NCBI RefSeq assembly: GCF_036013915.1
Contig: NZ_CP107899.1
Coordinates: 5,208,001 to 5,272,000, forward strand
From: Streptomyces sp. NBC_00464
GTDB taxonomy: Bacteria; Actinomycetota; Actinomycetes; Streptomycetales; Streptomycetaceae
Reading direction: 5' to 3'
Length of the DNA: 64,000 bases
The notes under the pieces were generated by a model that had not been told where the DNA came from, did not search any database, and was given only the letters and a program-made list of their open reading frames with translations. Shown one piece after another: positions 55,663-63,802 of the stretch (position 1 is its first letter; every line of letters begins with the position of its first letter). Position numbers and translations under genes: made by a program.

Positions 55663-56304
55663 TCAGGGGGCGAGCAGCAGGACGTCGGCGCGCTCCTTGG
55701 CGGCCGCGTAACGCTTCGCCACGTCCTGCCAGTTGACGACGCGCCACATCGCCTCGATGAAGTCGACCTTCTGGTTCTTGTACTGGAGGTAGAAGGCGTG
55801 CTCCCAGGCGTCGAAGACCAGGACCGGCACCGAGCCCTGGCCGACGTTGCCCTGGTGGTCGTAGACCTGCTCGACGATCAGCTTGCCGCTGACCGGCTCG
55901 TAAGCGAGGACGCCCCAGCCGGAGCCCTGCGTGGTGGCCGCGGCCTTCGTCAGCTGGGACTTGAAGCCCGCGAAGGAGCCGAAGGAGTCGGTGATCGCGT
56001 CCGCGAGGTCGCCGACACCGTCCGCCGCGAGGGGCTCGCCACCGCCGTCGCCGGTCATGTTGTGCCAGTAGATCGAGTGCAGGATGTGGCCGGAGAGGTG
56101 GAAGGCGAGGCTCTTCTGGAGCCCGTTGACCGCGCCCCAGGCCTCCTTGTCCCGCGCCTCCGCCAGCTGCTCCAGGGTGTCGTTCGCGCCCTTCACGTAC
56201 GCGGCGTGGTGCTTGTCGTGGTGGAGCTCGATGATCTGCGGATTGATGACCGGTTCGAGCGCCGCGTAGTCGTACGGGAGTTCCGGAAGCGTGTACGTGG
56301 CCAT
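55663..56304 (-). CDS. sodF: Superoxide dismutase, Fe(Mn) type
   Basis: A 213-residue SOD that converts superoxide to oxygen and peroxide in the cytoplasm. Metal ligands are visible: His in [13 protein letters not shown], His in [14 protein letters not shown], and Asp and His in [13 protein letters not shown]. It is the iron-type enzyme that in Streptomyces complements the nickel SOD. A Nur-type box lies just upstream (56338-56354), so it should be repressed when nickel is plentiful. The ATG at 56304 is standard, with GGAGGG upstream. Confidence 0.95.
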   Translation of the reverse strand: MATYTLPELPYDYAALEPVINPQIIELHHDKHHAAYVKGANDTLEQLAEARDKEAWGAVNGLQKSLAFHLSGHILHSIYWHNMTGDGGGEPLAADGVGDLADAITDSFGSFAGFKSQLTKAAATTQGSGWGVLAYEPVSGKLIVEQVYDHQGNVGQGSVPVLVFDAWEHAFYLQYKNQKVDFIEAMWRVVNWQDVAKRYAAAKERADVLLLAP

Positions 56305-56337
56305 GGTTCGAACCCTCCAGCTGCTGCTCTGTTGTTA

Positions 56338-56354
56338 TTGCAACCTATATGCAA
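56338..56354. promoter_or_regulatory. Nur box of sodF
   Basis: TTGCAA-CCTAT-ATGCAA matches the published Streptomyces Nur operator pattern tTGCaa-N5-ttGCAA. It lies 34 bp upstream of the sodF start codon, over the likely promoter. Nickel-bound Nur should repress sodF here. Confidence 0.85.
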
Positions 56355-56440
56355 GAGCAGGCTAACAGCAGGAAGAGGTGAGAGGGGATCAGCCCTTCGG
56401 CGTAGGACCACGGCCCCCACGGGCAGTCCGGCGCACACGA

Positions 56441-56482
56441 AAACGCCGGGCGGGCCCGAGTGATCGGGCCCGCCCGGCGTTT
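56441..56482 (-). terminator. Terminator after amino-acid permease 1
   Basis: A 19-bp stem beginning AAACGCCGGGCGGG with a GTGA loop and T-rich ends on both strands, 11 bp past the permease stop. Confidence 0.9.
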
Positions 56483-56492
56483 CGCGTACGGG

Positions 56493-57914
56493 TTACTTGT
56501 CCGTGGCGGTGGCGGCGCGCCGCTGCCGTACGACACCGATCGCGATCAGGACCGCCGTCAGCGCACCCGTCGCCAGCAGCTGGTCACGGGTGTCGGGCTG
56601 GCGGAGCATCAGGAAGAAGATGCCGGCCATGGCCAGGAGCGCCACCACCGTCAGGCCGGGGAAGAGCCACATCCGTACCACCAGCTTCTCGGGCGCCTCG
56701 CGCTCCAGCCGGGCGCGCAGGATCAGCTGGGAGACGGCGATGAAGATCCAGACGACCAGGATCACCGCTCCGATCATGTTGAGCAGCCAGGGGAACACGT
56801 CGTCCGGCCGCCAGTAGCTCAGCAGCACGCACAGGAAGCCGAACACGGACGAGACCAGGACCGCCGTGCGCGGTACGCCGGAGGTGACCCGGCCGAGCCG
56901 CTTCGGGCCCTGGCCGCGGGCGACCAGGGAGCAGGCCATGCGGGAGGCGCCGTAGATGTTGGCGTTCATCGCCGAGAGCAGGGCGACCAGGATGACCACG
57001 TTCATGATCTCCGCCGCACCGCTGATGCCGAGGTGGTCCAGGGCCGCGTAGAACGGTCCCACCTCCACCACCTTCGGGTCGTCCCACGGGACCAGCGTGA
57101 CGATGACCGCCATCGAGCCGACGTAGAACAGCGCGATCCGCCACATCGCCGTCCGCACGGCCTTCGCGACGCCCTGCACCGGGTTCTCGGACTCCGCCGC
57201 GGCGATGGTGACGGTCTCCAGACCGCCGTACGCGAAGACGGAGGCGAGCAGCCCGATGACCAGCCCCTCGGAGCCGTTCGGCATGAAGCCGCCCTCGCCG
57301 CTGAGGTTGGCGGTGCCCGGGGCGTCCGTACCCGGGAGCACGCCGAGGATCGCCAGCACGCCCAGCACCAGGAACAGCGTGATCGCGGCGACCTTGAGCG
57401 CCGCGAACCAGAACTCGAACTCACCGAACTTCGTCACCGAGGCCAGGTTCGCCCCCAGGAACACCACCATGAACAGTGCCACCCAGGCCCACTCCGGGGT
57501 TCCGGGCAGCCAGCCGGTGACGATCTTGGCGGCACCGATGCCCTCCAGGCCGACGGCCACACAGAGCAGCACCCAGAAGCCCCAGCCCGCCGTGAACCCC
57601 GCCCAGGGCCCGATCGCCCGTTCGGCGTGGACGGAGAACGAACCGGAGGCCGGGTTGGCCGCCGACATCTCGCCGAGCATGCGCATCACGAGCATGACCA
57701 GCAGCCCGGAGATCGCGTACGCGATGACGATCGACGGTCCCGCGGCGGCGATGCCCGCGCCGGAGCCGACGAACAGCCCGGCGCCGATGACACCGCCGAG
57801 GGCGATCATCGACAGGTGGCGCTGCTTGAGGCCGTGGGTGAGGGCCGAGTCGCTTCCGGTGTCGGAGGCGGCGGCCGGGGAGCCTGTGGGGGGAGGCGCG
57901 GAGGTCCGAGGCAT
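56493..57914 (-). CDS. Amino-acid permease (APC superfamily, AAT family), copy 1
   Basis: A 473-residue transporter with 12 predicted helices. The family signature GGVIGAGLFVGSGAGIAAAG in TM1 and EMSAANPASGSFSVHAERAI after TM2 are typical of GABA/aromatic/basic amino-acid permeases. The conserved cytoplasmic segment ESENPVQGVAKAVRTAMWRI lies mid-protein. The ATG at 57914 (MPRTSAPPP...) is chosen because the upstream frame is Pro/Ser-rich filler. It is paralogous to the permease at 59076-60536. Substrate not determinable from sequence. Confidence 0.92.
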   Translation of the reverse strand: MPRTSAPPPTGSPAAASDTGSDSALTHGLKQRHLSMIALGGVIGAGLFVGSGAGIAAAGPSIVIAYAISGLLVMLVMRMLGEMSAANPASGSFSVHAERAIGPWAGFTAGWGFWVLLCVAVGLEGIGAAKIVTGWLPGTPEWAWVALFMVVFLGANLASVTKFGEFEFWFAALKVAAITLFLVLGVLAILGVLPGTDAPGTANLSGEGGFMPNGSEGLVIGLLASVFAYGGLETVTIAAAESENPVQGVAKAVRTAMWRIALFYVGSMAVIVTLVPWDDPKVVEVGPFYAALDHLGISGAAEIMNVVILVALLSAMNANIYGASRMACSLVARGQGPKRLGRVTSGVPRTAVLVSSVFGFLCVLLSYWRPDDVFPWLLNMIGAVILVVWIFIAVSQLILRARLEREAPEKLVVRMWLFPGLTVVALLAMAGIFFLMLRQPDTRDQLLATGALTAVLIAIGVVRQRRAATATDK

Positions 57915-58350
57915 GGACGAGCTCTGTTCGGTCGGTGAGACGGGGAAGGTGTGGGGGGTGTGCGGGGGAGGTGCTGGGGGGCGTGCGGGGGACGATGACA
58001 CAGTCTGAACACGCACGCCGTTCACGGGGAACAGCCGTCCGCTATACGGGCACCAGGCTCACACAAGGCACACACCGGGCCTCGACGAGTCGCCCGTCGT
58101 CATCAACCGGCCCTTTAGAGGGAATTCACAGTCATCCCTCCGAAGGTGTCCCCCGAAGCCGGGGGTGGAATCGGCCCCCACCTCAGTGACGAGCATCACG
58201 CCTCGACGTGATTGCGTGCCGTCCTTTGTGTGAACCCAACCAATCCCTCAACCGCCGCTTTGTCGGCCGCTGATGGTGATCCGGCGATACTCCGTCGGCT
58301 AACGTCAGCCTCAGTCTGTCCCCACCTGCCCTCACCCCTGCGGAGTCCCG
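57915..58350. other. Divergent intergenic region permease / bioY
   Basis: 436 bp without a gene-like frame. It must contain the permease promoter (minus strand) and the bioY promoter (plus strand). A small hairpin CCCCCG-AAGC-CGGGGG lies at 58150-58165. Between about 58200 and 58300 the DNA is AT-richer and probably holds the bioY promoter; GATACT near 58293 could be its -10. No recognised riboswitch pattern was seen. Confidence 0.5.
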
Positions 58351-58947
58351 ATGAGCACTGCTGCCGCCGCCCCCGTCCGTACCGGAGCGGTCCTCGCCGA
58401 TCTGCTGCCCGCCGCCCGGCACCGCTACGCCGTGGACACCGCCCTGGTGCTCGGCGGCGCCGCGCTGACCGGTATAGCGGCCCAGATCGCCGTTCCGGTC
58501 CCCGGCTCCCCGGTTCCGGTCACCGGCCAGACCTTCGCCGCGCTCCTGGTCGGCACCGCGCTCGGCGCCCGCCGCGGCTTCCTGGCTCTCGCCGTGTACG
58601 CGCTGGTCGGCATGGCCGGCATGCCGTGGTTCTCCGCCGGCAGCTCCGGTGCGGGCGGCGCCTCCTTCGGCTACGTGCTCGGCATGCTCCTCGCCGCCAC
58701 CGTCGTCGGCGGCCTCGCCCGCCGCGGCGGCGACCGCTCCGCGCTGCGCACCGCGGGCACGATGGTGCTCGGCTCGGCGATCATCTACGCGGTCGGCGTG
58801 CCCTACCTGGCGCTGTCCACCGGCATGTCGGCGAGCGCCGCGATCGCGGCCGGTCTGACGCCGTTCCTGCTCGGCGACGCGCTGAAGGCCGCGCTCGCCA
58901 TGGGCGCGCTGCCCGCGTCCTGGAAGCTCATCGGCCGTCGCGGCTGA
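58351..58947 (+). CDS. bioY: Biotin transporter BioY
   Basis: A 198-residue membrane protein, the substrate-binding S component of ECF-type biotin uptake, with six predicted helices. The family blocks are present: AALTGIAAQIAVPVPGSPVP, VTGQTFAALLVGTALGARRG, YALVGMAGMPWFSAGSSG and GYVLGMLLAA. No ATPase (BioM) or T-component (BioN) gene is adjacent, so it works alone or with a shared energising module. The ATG at 58351 follows GCGGAG. It lies between two related amino-acid permease genes on the opposite strand. Confidence 0.95.
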   Translation: MSTAAAAPVRTGAVLADLLPAARHRYAVDTALVLGGAALTGIAAQIAVPVPGSPVPVTGQTFAALLVGTALGARRGFLALAVYALVGMAGMPWFSAGSSGAGGASFGYVLGMLLAATVVGGLARRGGDRSALRTAGTMVLGSAIIYAVGVPYLALSTGMSASAAIAAGLTPFLLGDALKAALAMGALPASWKLIGRRG

Positions 58948-58978
58948 CGGCTCGGCTCCTGATGCCGTAGCTCCCACC

Positions 58979-59021
58979 GAAGAGGCTCGCCCGGTCCGTA
59001 CGAGACCGGGCGAGCCTCTTC
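58979..59021. terminator. Bidirectional terminator bioY / permease 2
   Basis: An 18-bp perfect stem (GAAGAGGCTCGCCCGGTC and mirror) with a 7-nt loop, between convergent genes. Confidence 0.9.
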
Positions 59022-59075
59022 CGCGTTTCCGGGGCGTGGAGGCCCCACCTGACAACACCCGTCAGGCAGGGACGA

Positions 59076-60536
59076 TCAGCTGCCGGCGGACCCGGCCTGC
59101 GCACCGCTCCGGCGCCTGCGCGCCTCCCGTACCAGCGAGACGCCCACCACCAGCACCGCGACCAGCAGCGAGAGCAGCACCTGCTCGCGACCGGCGTCGT
59201 CGGTCAGCATGTAGACCAGTACGAACGAGATCATCGCGATGGTCGCCCAGGTCAGATACGGGAAGAGCCACATCCGTACGACCAGCTTCTCGGGCGACTC
59301 GCGCAGGATGATGCCGCGCATCCGCAGCTGGGTGAAGCAGATGACCAGCCAGACGAACAGCGCGACCGCGCCGGAGGAGTTCAGCAGGAACGCGAAGACG
59401 GTGTCGGGCCACTGGTAGTTGAAGAACACGGCGACGAAGCCGAAGACGACGGAGGAGAGGATCGCCGCCTGCGGCACGCCCCGCTTGTTGGTCCGGGCGA
59501 ACGCCTTGGGGGCGTCGCCGCGGCCGCCGAGCGAGAACGCCATCCGGGAGGCCGTGTAGAGGCCCGAGTTGAGGCAGGACAGCACGGCCGTCAGCACGAT
59601 GACGTCCATCACCTGGCCGGCGTGCGGGATGCCGATGACGTCGAGCGCCGCGACGTAGCTGCCCTTTTCGAGGATCGACGGGTCGTTCCACGGGAGCAGC
59701 GTCAGCACGACGAAGATCGAGCCCAGGTAGAAGACGGCGATGCGCCAGATGACGCTGTTGGTGGCCTTCTGGACGGCGCGCTGCGGGTTCTCCGACTCGC
59801 CGGCGGCCAGGGTCACGATCTCGCTGCCCATGAAGGAGAAGACGACCATCAGCACCCCGGTGAGGATGGCGCCGGGCCCTTCGGGGAAGAAGCCGCCGGT
59901 GTCGGTGAGGTGGGAAAAGCCCGATCCGGCGTGGTCCGAGCCGGGCAGCACGCCGAAGACGGCGAGCAGGCCGACGATGACGAACGCGCCGATCGCGACC
60001 ACCTTGATCCCGGCGAACCAGAACTCGAACTCACCGTACGACCCGACCGAGACCAGGTTCGTCGCGGTCAGCACCAGCATCACGATCAGGGCCCAGCCCC
60101 ACTGCGGTACGCCCGGCACCCAGCTCTCCAGGATCTTGGCACCCGCCGTGGCCTCGACGGCGAGCACCACGACCCAGAAGAACCAGTACAGCCAGCCGAT
60201 CGAGAATCCGGCCCAGCGGCCCAGCGCCTGGTCGGCGTAGGTGGAGAAGGAGCCCGATGCGGGGCGGGCGGCCGCCATCTCGCCGAGCATCCGCATCACG
60301 AAGACGACCATCAGGCCGACCAGTGCGTACGACAGCAGAATGGCCGGTCCGGCGGCGGCGATCCCGGCCCCGGAGCCCACGAACAGGCCCGCGCCGATCA
60401 CACCGCCGATCGCGATCATCGAGAGGTGACGGTTCTTGAGACCGGCCTGGAGCCCGCCCTGGGACTCCGTCCGGTCCGCACGGTCCGGCCCGTCGGGCTG
60501 TTGGCCCGGCCCTGCCAGAGTCGTCTGCGACGTCAT
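59076..60536 (-). CDS. Amino-acid permease (APC superfamily, AAT family), copy 2
   Basis: A 486-residue transporter with 12 predicted helices, clearly homologous to the permease at 56493-57914 (both share HLSMIA(L/I)GGVIGAGLFVG and PEKLVVRMWLFP). MGSEIVTLAAGESENPQRAV is the conserved mid-protein loop. The C-terminal tail (REARRRRSGAQAG) is basic. The ATG at 60536 gives a ~35-residue polar N-terminus. It probably arose by duplication of the neighbour, with bioY between. Substrate range unknown. Confidence 0.92.
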   Translation of the reverse strand: MTSQTTLAGPGQQPDGPDRADRTESQGGLQAGLKNRHLSMIAIGGVIGAGLFVGSGAGIAAAGPAILLSYALVGLMVVFVMRMLGEMAAARPASGSFSTYADQALGRWAGFSIGWLYWFFWVVVLAVEATAGAKILESWVPGVPQWGWALIVMLVLTATNLVSVGSYGEFEFWFAGIKVVAIGAFVIVGLLAVFGVLPGSDHAGSGFSHLTDTGGFFPEGPGAILTGVLMVVFSFMGSEIVTLAAGESENPQRAVQKATNSVIWRIAVFYLGSIFVVLTLLPWNDPSILEKGSYVAALDVIGIPHAGQVMDVIVLTAVLSCLNSGLYTASRMAFSLGGRGDAPKAFARTNKRGVPQAAILSSVVFGFVAVFFNYQWPDTVFAFLLNSSGAVALFVWLVICFTQLRMRGIILRESPEKLVVRMWLFPYLTWATIAMISFVLVYMLTDDAGREQVLLSLLVAVLVVGVSLVREARRRRSGAQAGSAGS

Positions 60537-60767
60537 GGATCGAATCCTTACGTTTTCGGATCACTCGGTTGCGTTGCCGGCCGCCCCGCGGTGGCGGAGC
60601 GGCAAGCGATGCATTGAAGCCCGGGGAACCCCGAAAGCGGAACCCATTCCTCCGATTCGTTGACCGGATCGTTGCCTCTGTGGCATCCCGCACACAGGGT
60701 CCGCACACGGGGGCCACACCGCACCCCGTCGTCGGCTACCCGGTGTCACTCGTGCCACACTCCTCCC

Positions 60768-61256
60768 ATGCGCGTGTACCTCGGATCCGACCATGCCGGT
60801 TACGAACTCAAGAACCACCTCGTCGAGTGGCTCAAGGCACAGGGCCACGAAGTCGTCGACTGCGGTCCCCACATCTATGACGCCCAGGACGACTACCCGC
60901 CGTTCTGCCTCCGCGCCGCCGAGAAGACGGCCGCGGACCCGGACAGCCTCGGCATCGTGATCGGTGGCTCCGGCAACGGCGAGCAGATGGCCGCGAACAA
61001 GGTCAAGGGCGTCCGCGCCGCACTCGCCTGGAGCGAGCAGACCGCCGCACTGGGCCGCGAGCACAACAACGCCAACGTGATCTCCATCGGCGGCCGGATG
61101 CACACGGCCGAGGAGTCCACCAAGTTCGTCGAGATCTTCCTCTCCACCCCGTACTCGGGCGAGGAGCGGCACACCCGCCGCATCGAGATGCTCACGGCGT
61201 ACGAGAACACCGGCGAGCTCCCCCCGATCCCGGCCCACCACCCGCAGCAGGGCTGA
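60768..61256 (+). CDS. rpiB: Ribose-5-phosphate isomerase B
   Basis: A 162-residue RpiB that interconverts ribose 5-phosphate and ribulose 5-phosphate in the pentose phosphate pathway. The N-terminus RVYLGSDHAGYELKNHL binds phosphate. IVIGGSGNGEQMAANKVKG is the mycobacterial-type active-site loop, in which Glu acts as base instead of the Cys of the E. coli enzyme. EHNNANVISIGGRMH is conserved. The ATG at 60768 has no evident ribosome site, so the mRNA may have a very short leader. The nei-type gene follows after 72 bp with a small hairpin between. Confidence 0.95.
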   Translation: MRVYLGSDHAGYELKNHLVEWLKAQGHEVVDCGPHIYDAQDDYPPFCLRAAEKTAADPDSLGIVIGGSGNGEQMAANKVKGVRAALAWSEQTAALGREHNNANVISIGGRMHTAEESTKFVEIFLSTPYSGEERHTRRIEMLTAYENTGELPPIPAHHPQQG

Positions 61257-61275
61257 CCACCCCATATCCTGAACC

Positions 61276-61300
61276 GTGCCGCCGGTACCCCCGGCGGCAC
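61276..61300 (+). terminator. Hairpin between rpiB and the Fpg/Nei gene
   Basis: A 10-bp perfect stem GTGCCGCCGG/CCGGCGGCAC with a 5-nt loop. It lacks a T tract and may only partly terminate. Confidence 0.6.
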
Positions 61301-61328
61301 AGCCATGTCGTCAAGGAGAGCCGCAGCC

Positions 61329-62138
61329 GTGCCCGAGGGACACACCATCCACCGTCTCGCGGCGGACCACCGGGACCGGTTCACCGGCCGGCCGGTGCGG
61401 GTGAGCAGCCCGCAGGGGAAGTTCGCCGGCAGCGCCGCCCTGCTCGACGGCCGGGTGCTGGCCGGAGCGGAAGCCCACGGCAAGCACCTCTTCCTCGGCT
61501 TCCGGGACACCGGCTGGGTCCACATCCACCTCGGCCTGTTCGGCAAGCTCGGATTCGGTACGGTCCCGGCCCCGCCGCCCACCGACACGGTCCGGCTGCG
61601 CCTCCTGAACGACGAGCACCACGCGGATCTGCGCGGCCCCACCACCTGCGCCCTGATCACCGACGCCGAGAAGCGCGCGATACACGACCGGCTCGGCCCC
61701 GACCCGCTGCGCCCCGCCGACGACGGCGAGCGGGCCTGGCAGCGGATCTCCCGCAGCCGGATCACCGTGGCCGCGCTGCTCATGGACCAGAAGGTCGTCG
61801 CGGGCGTCGGCAACGTCTACCGCGCGGAGGTGCTGTTCCGGCACGGCATCGACCCCTACCGGGCCGGCAAGGACCTCACCCGCCGCGAGTGGGACGCGAT
61901 CTGGGCGGACCTGGGCGCGCTGATGCGCGAGGGCGTACGGAACAACCGCATCGACACCGTGCGCCCCGAGCACCTGCCCGAGGCGATGGGCCGCCCGCCG
62001 CGCGTGGACGACCACGGCGGCGAGGTGTACGTCTACCGGCGCGCACGCCAGTCCTGCCACATCTGCGGCACGGAGATCCGCACGGCGGACCTGGCAGCCC
62101 GGAACCTGTTCTGGTGCCCGGACTGCCAGTCCCGCTGA
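61329..62138 (+). CDS. Fpg/Nei family DNA glycosylase (Nei2 type)
   Basis: A 269-residue base-excision repair enzyme that removes oxidised bases and nicks the strand. The start GTG at 61329 places the catalytic Pro and Glu at positions 2-3 (VPEGHTIHRLA), which defines the right start; the ATG at 61305 would bury them. The helix-two-turn-helix region is VAGVGNVYRAEVLFRHGIDP. The C-terminal zinc finger is CHICGTEIRTADLAARNLFW followed by CPDC. The MPEGHT opening and finger spacing suit the actinobacterial Nei2 group better than MutM. Ribosome site AAGGAG lies 10 nt upstream. Confidence 0.92.
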   Translation: MPEGHTIHRLAADHRDRFTGRPVRVSSPQGKFAGSAALLDGRVLAGAEAHGKHLFLGFRDTGWVHIHLGLFGKLGFGTVPAPPPTDTVRLRLLNDEHHADLRGPTTCALITDAEKRAIHDRLGPDPLRPADDGERAWQRISRSRITVAALLMDQKVVAGVGNVYRAEVLFRHGIDPYRAGKDLTRREWDAIWADLGALMREGVRNNRIDTVRPEHLPEAMGRPPRVDDHGGEVYVYRRARQSCHICGTEIRTADLAARNLFWCPDCQSR

Positions 62139-62191
62139 GTGAAAGTCGCGCTGGCCGCGCGGTCGGTGCGACCCGCACGGGCCGTGCGGTC

Positions 62192-62216
62192 GTCCTCAAT
62201 CGCCGGACGGGCTTGA
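62192..62216 (-). repeat. Interspersed repeat, inverted copy
   Basis: Core TCAATCGCCGGACGGGCTTG, the exact reverse complement of the copy at 62320-62344 over 25 bp. Confidence 0.9.
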
Positions 62217-62319
62217 TTCCGCCCCCGGCTTTCGCCCCTCCCGGCTTTCGCCCCGAGACCTTCGCCCCTCCCGGCTTTCGCCTCCTCCGGTTTTCGCCCT
62301 GAGGGCACGAGCAGCCATC

Positions 62320-62344
62320 TCAAGCCCGTCCGGCGATTGAGGAC
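62320..62344 (+). repeat. Interspersed repeat, direct copy
   Basis: Core CAAGCCCGTCCGGCGATTGA followed by GGAC; identical to the copy at 44955-44979. Confidence 0.9.
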
Positions 62345-62411
62345 AGAGCGCCCGAAGGGCGCTGCGCGACAGCCCGCGGCGCTGAGCCGCAACACGCGCG
62401 CCCGGCGAAAC

Positions 62412-62435
62412 CAAGCCCGTCCGGCGATTGAGGAC
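62412..62435 (+). repeat. Interspersed repeat, direct copy
   Basis: Same 24-bp core plus GGAC; the preceding base is C instead of T. It lies 67 bp after the previous copy. Confidence 0.9.
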
Positions 62436-62464
62436 AAGGCCGGCCGCCGGACGCACCCGGCACC

Positions 62465-63697
62465 CTAGAACCCCCGCGGCAACCACGGCGCCACGTCGGA
62501 CAGGAACGCCGCCGACGCCTCCGCCACCGCCCCGGCCCGCAACTCCCGCACCCGCCCGGCCAGCGCCAGCGAACTCAGCGCCTCGCCGCCCAGATACGCG
62601 GAACCCAGCTCCCGTACCGAAAGCGCCAGATCCGCCGCGTCCTCGGTGCGCTTGCACGACGCGCCGCCCTTCGCGTCGGCCGTCAGCCGCCAACGTCCGG
62701 CGTTCCAGGGGCAGAACGCGTCCTCGACCTCGAACACCACGTCCAGTGGCCCCCGGTAGGTCCGCGCCTCCAGCGCCGCGCCCACGTCCACCAGCCGCAC
62801 ATGGAGCGAGTCCCGCAGCCGGATGTCGCACCGCCGCACGTCCGACACCAGGTGCAGCACCGCGTCGTCCGCCGGCCTGTTCCGTGCCTCGACCGTCGAT
62901 GTCAGGTCGATCCCGAACACGAACTGCCACAGCGCCGCGTATGCCGCCGGATCCAGCGCCGCCAGATCGCTCACCACGACGCGCCCCTTGGGGCCCGCAT
63001 CATCCCATTCCGGCTTGATGTGGTAGGTCGCGTAGCCGACGAGTTCGCCGTCGCGCTCCGCCAGCAGGCACTGCAACGCCGAGCCGCCCGCGCGTGAACT
63101 CTCCGGGTCGATCAGCGACTTGCGCTCCCAGCCGGGACCGTGGGCCGGGGTGCCCGGCCGGCCCGGTACCAGCCGCGCGTACACGCTCTCGCAGGCCGCG
63201 ACCGCCTCGTCCTTCTTCGCGTACCGGAGCCGGACCTCGTCCGTGCCCTCGGGCACGGACAGCCGCACCCGGTCCGTGTCGATCGCCAGAGACATCTGCC
63301 GGGTCGCCGCCCCGTACCCGAAGCGGCCGTAGATCGCGGGTTCCGACGCGGTCAGCAGGGCGAGAGGCTCACCCAGCGCCCGTACGTCGTCGAGCTGGCG
63401 GCGCATCATCGAGGTCAGCAGACCGCGCCTGCGGTGCGTGGACGCGACGCTCACCATCGTGACGCCGGCCGCCGGCACCAGCGCCCCGCCGGGCACGGCC
63501 ACCCGGAAGCTGAACGCCCCCGCCGTCGCGACCACGTCGTCGCCGTCCCAGATCCCGATCGACCGCTCGTACTCGGTCACGGACTGATACTGCTCCCGCT
63601 GCTCGGCGGGCTCCTCGGCCCCTCCGAACGCAAGCTCCAGGGACGAAAACCACTGGTTCCACTCGGACGGTTGCAATACGCGGAGCTCTGTTGTCAT
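62465..63697 (-). CDS. Eis-type GNAT N-acetyltransferase
   Basis: A 410-residue protein with the Eis architecture: an N-terminal GNAT domain (VSVASTHRRRGLLTSMMRRQ is the acetyl-CoA loop), a second degenerate GNAT domain (around RLRYAKKDEAVAACESVYAR) and a C-terminal SCP2-like sterol-carrier domain. YGRFGYGAAT carries the conserved Tyr, and the chain ends in Phe (PRGF), whose carboxylate completes the active site in Eis. Mycobacterial Eis acetylates aminoglycosides and lysines; the natural substrate here is unknown. ATG at 63697. Confidence 0.92.
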   Translation of the reverse strand: MTTELRVLQPSEWNQWFSSLELAFGGAEEPAEQREQYQSVTEYERSIGIWDGDDVVATAGAFSFRVAVPGGALVPAAGVTMVSVASTHRRRGLLTSMMRRQLDDVRALGEPLALLTASEPAIYGRFGYGAATRQMSLAIDTDRVRLSVPEGTDEVRLRYAKKDEAVAACESVYARLVPGRPGTPAHGPGWERKSLIDPESSRAGGSALQCLLAERDGELVGYATYHIKPEWDDAGPKGRVVVSDLAALDPAAYAALWQFVFGIDLTSTVEARNRPADDAVLHLVSDVRRCDIRLRDSLHVRLVDVGAALEARTYRGPLDVVFEVEDAFCPWNAGRWRLTADAKGGASCKRTEDAADLALSVRELGSAYLGGEALSSLALAGRVRELRAGAVAEASAAFLSDVAPWLPRGF

Positions 63698-63802
63698 ATG
63701 CCATCCCTACCAGGGCTTTCGCAGCCGGGCGAGTCGTTTTCGAACGCATTGTCACAGGGGTCCCCCTGCACCGGAGCCCGCGGGGTGGATAAGGTCCCCG
63801 CA

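Larger units (their letters stand above)
62139..62464. other. Repeat-rich intergenic region between the Nei and Eis genes
   Basis: 326 bp without a gene, between convergent genes. It contains three copies of the interspersed repeat (62192-62216 in one direction, 62320-62344 and 62412-62435 in the other) and, between the first two, a set of imperfect short repeats built on GGCTTTCGCCCCTCCC. The first two copies are exact inverted repeats of each other and could pair around this spacer. Confidence 0.75.

Noticed and set aside
58150..58182. Two mutually exclusive hairpins upstream of bioY, suggesting an attenuator or riboswitch
   Set aside because: The stems are only 5-6 G/C pairs, easily found by chance at this GC content, and far from the start codon. 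No conserved biotin-related RNA is known to me.
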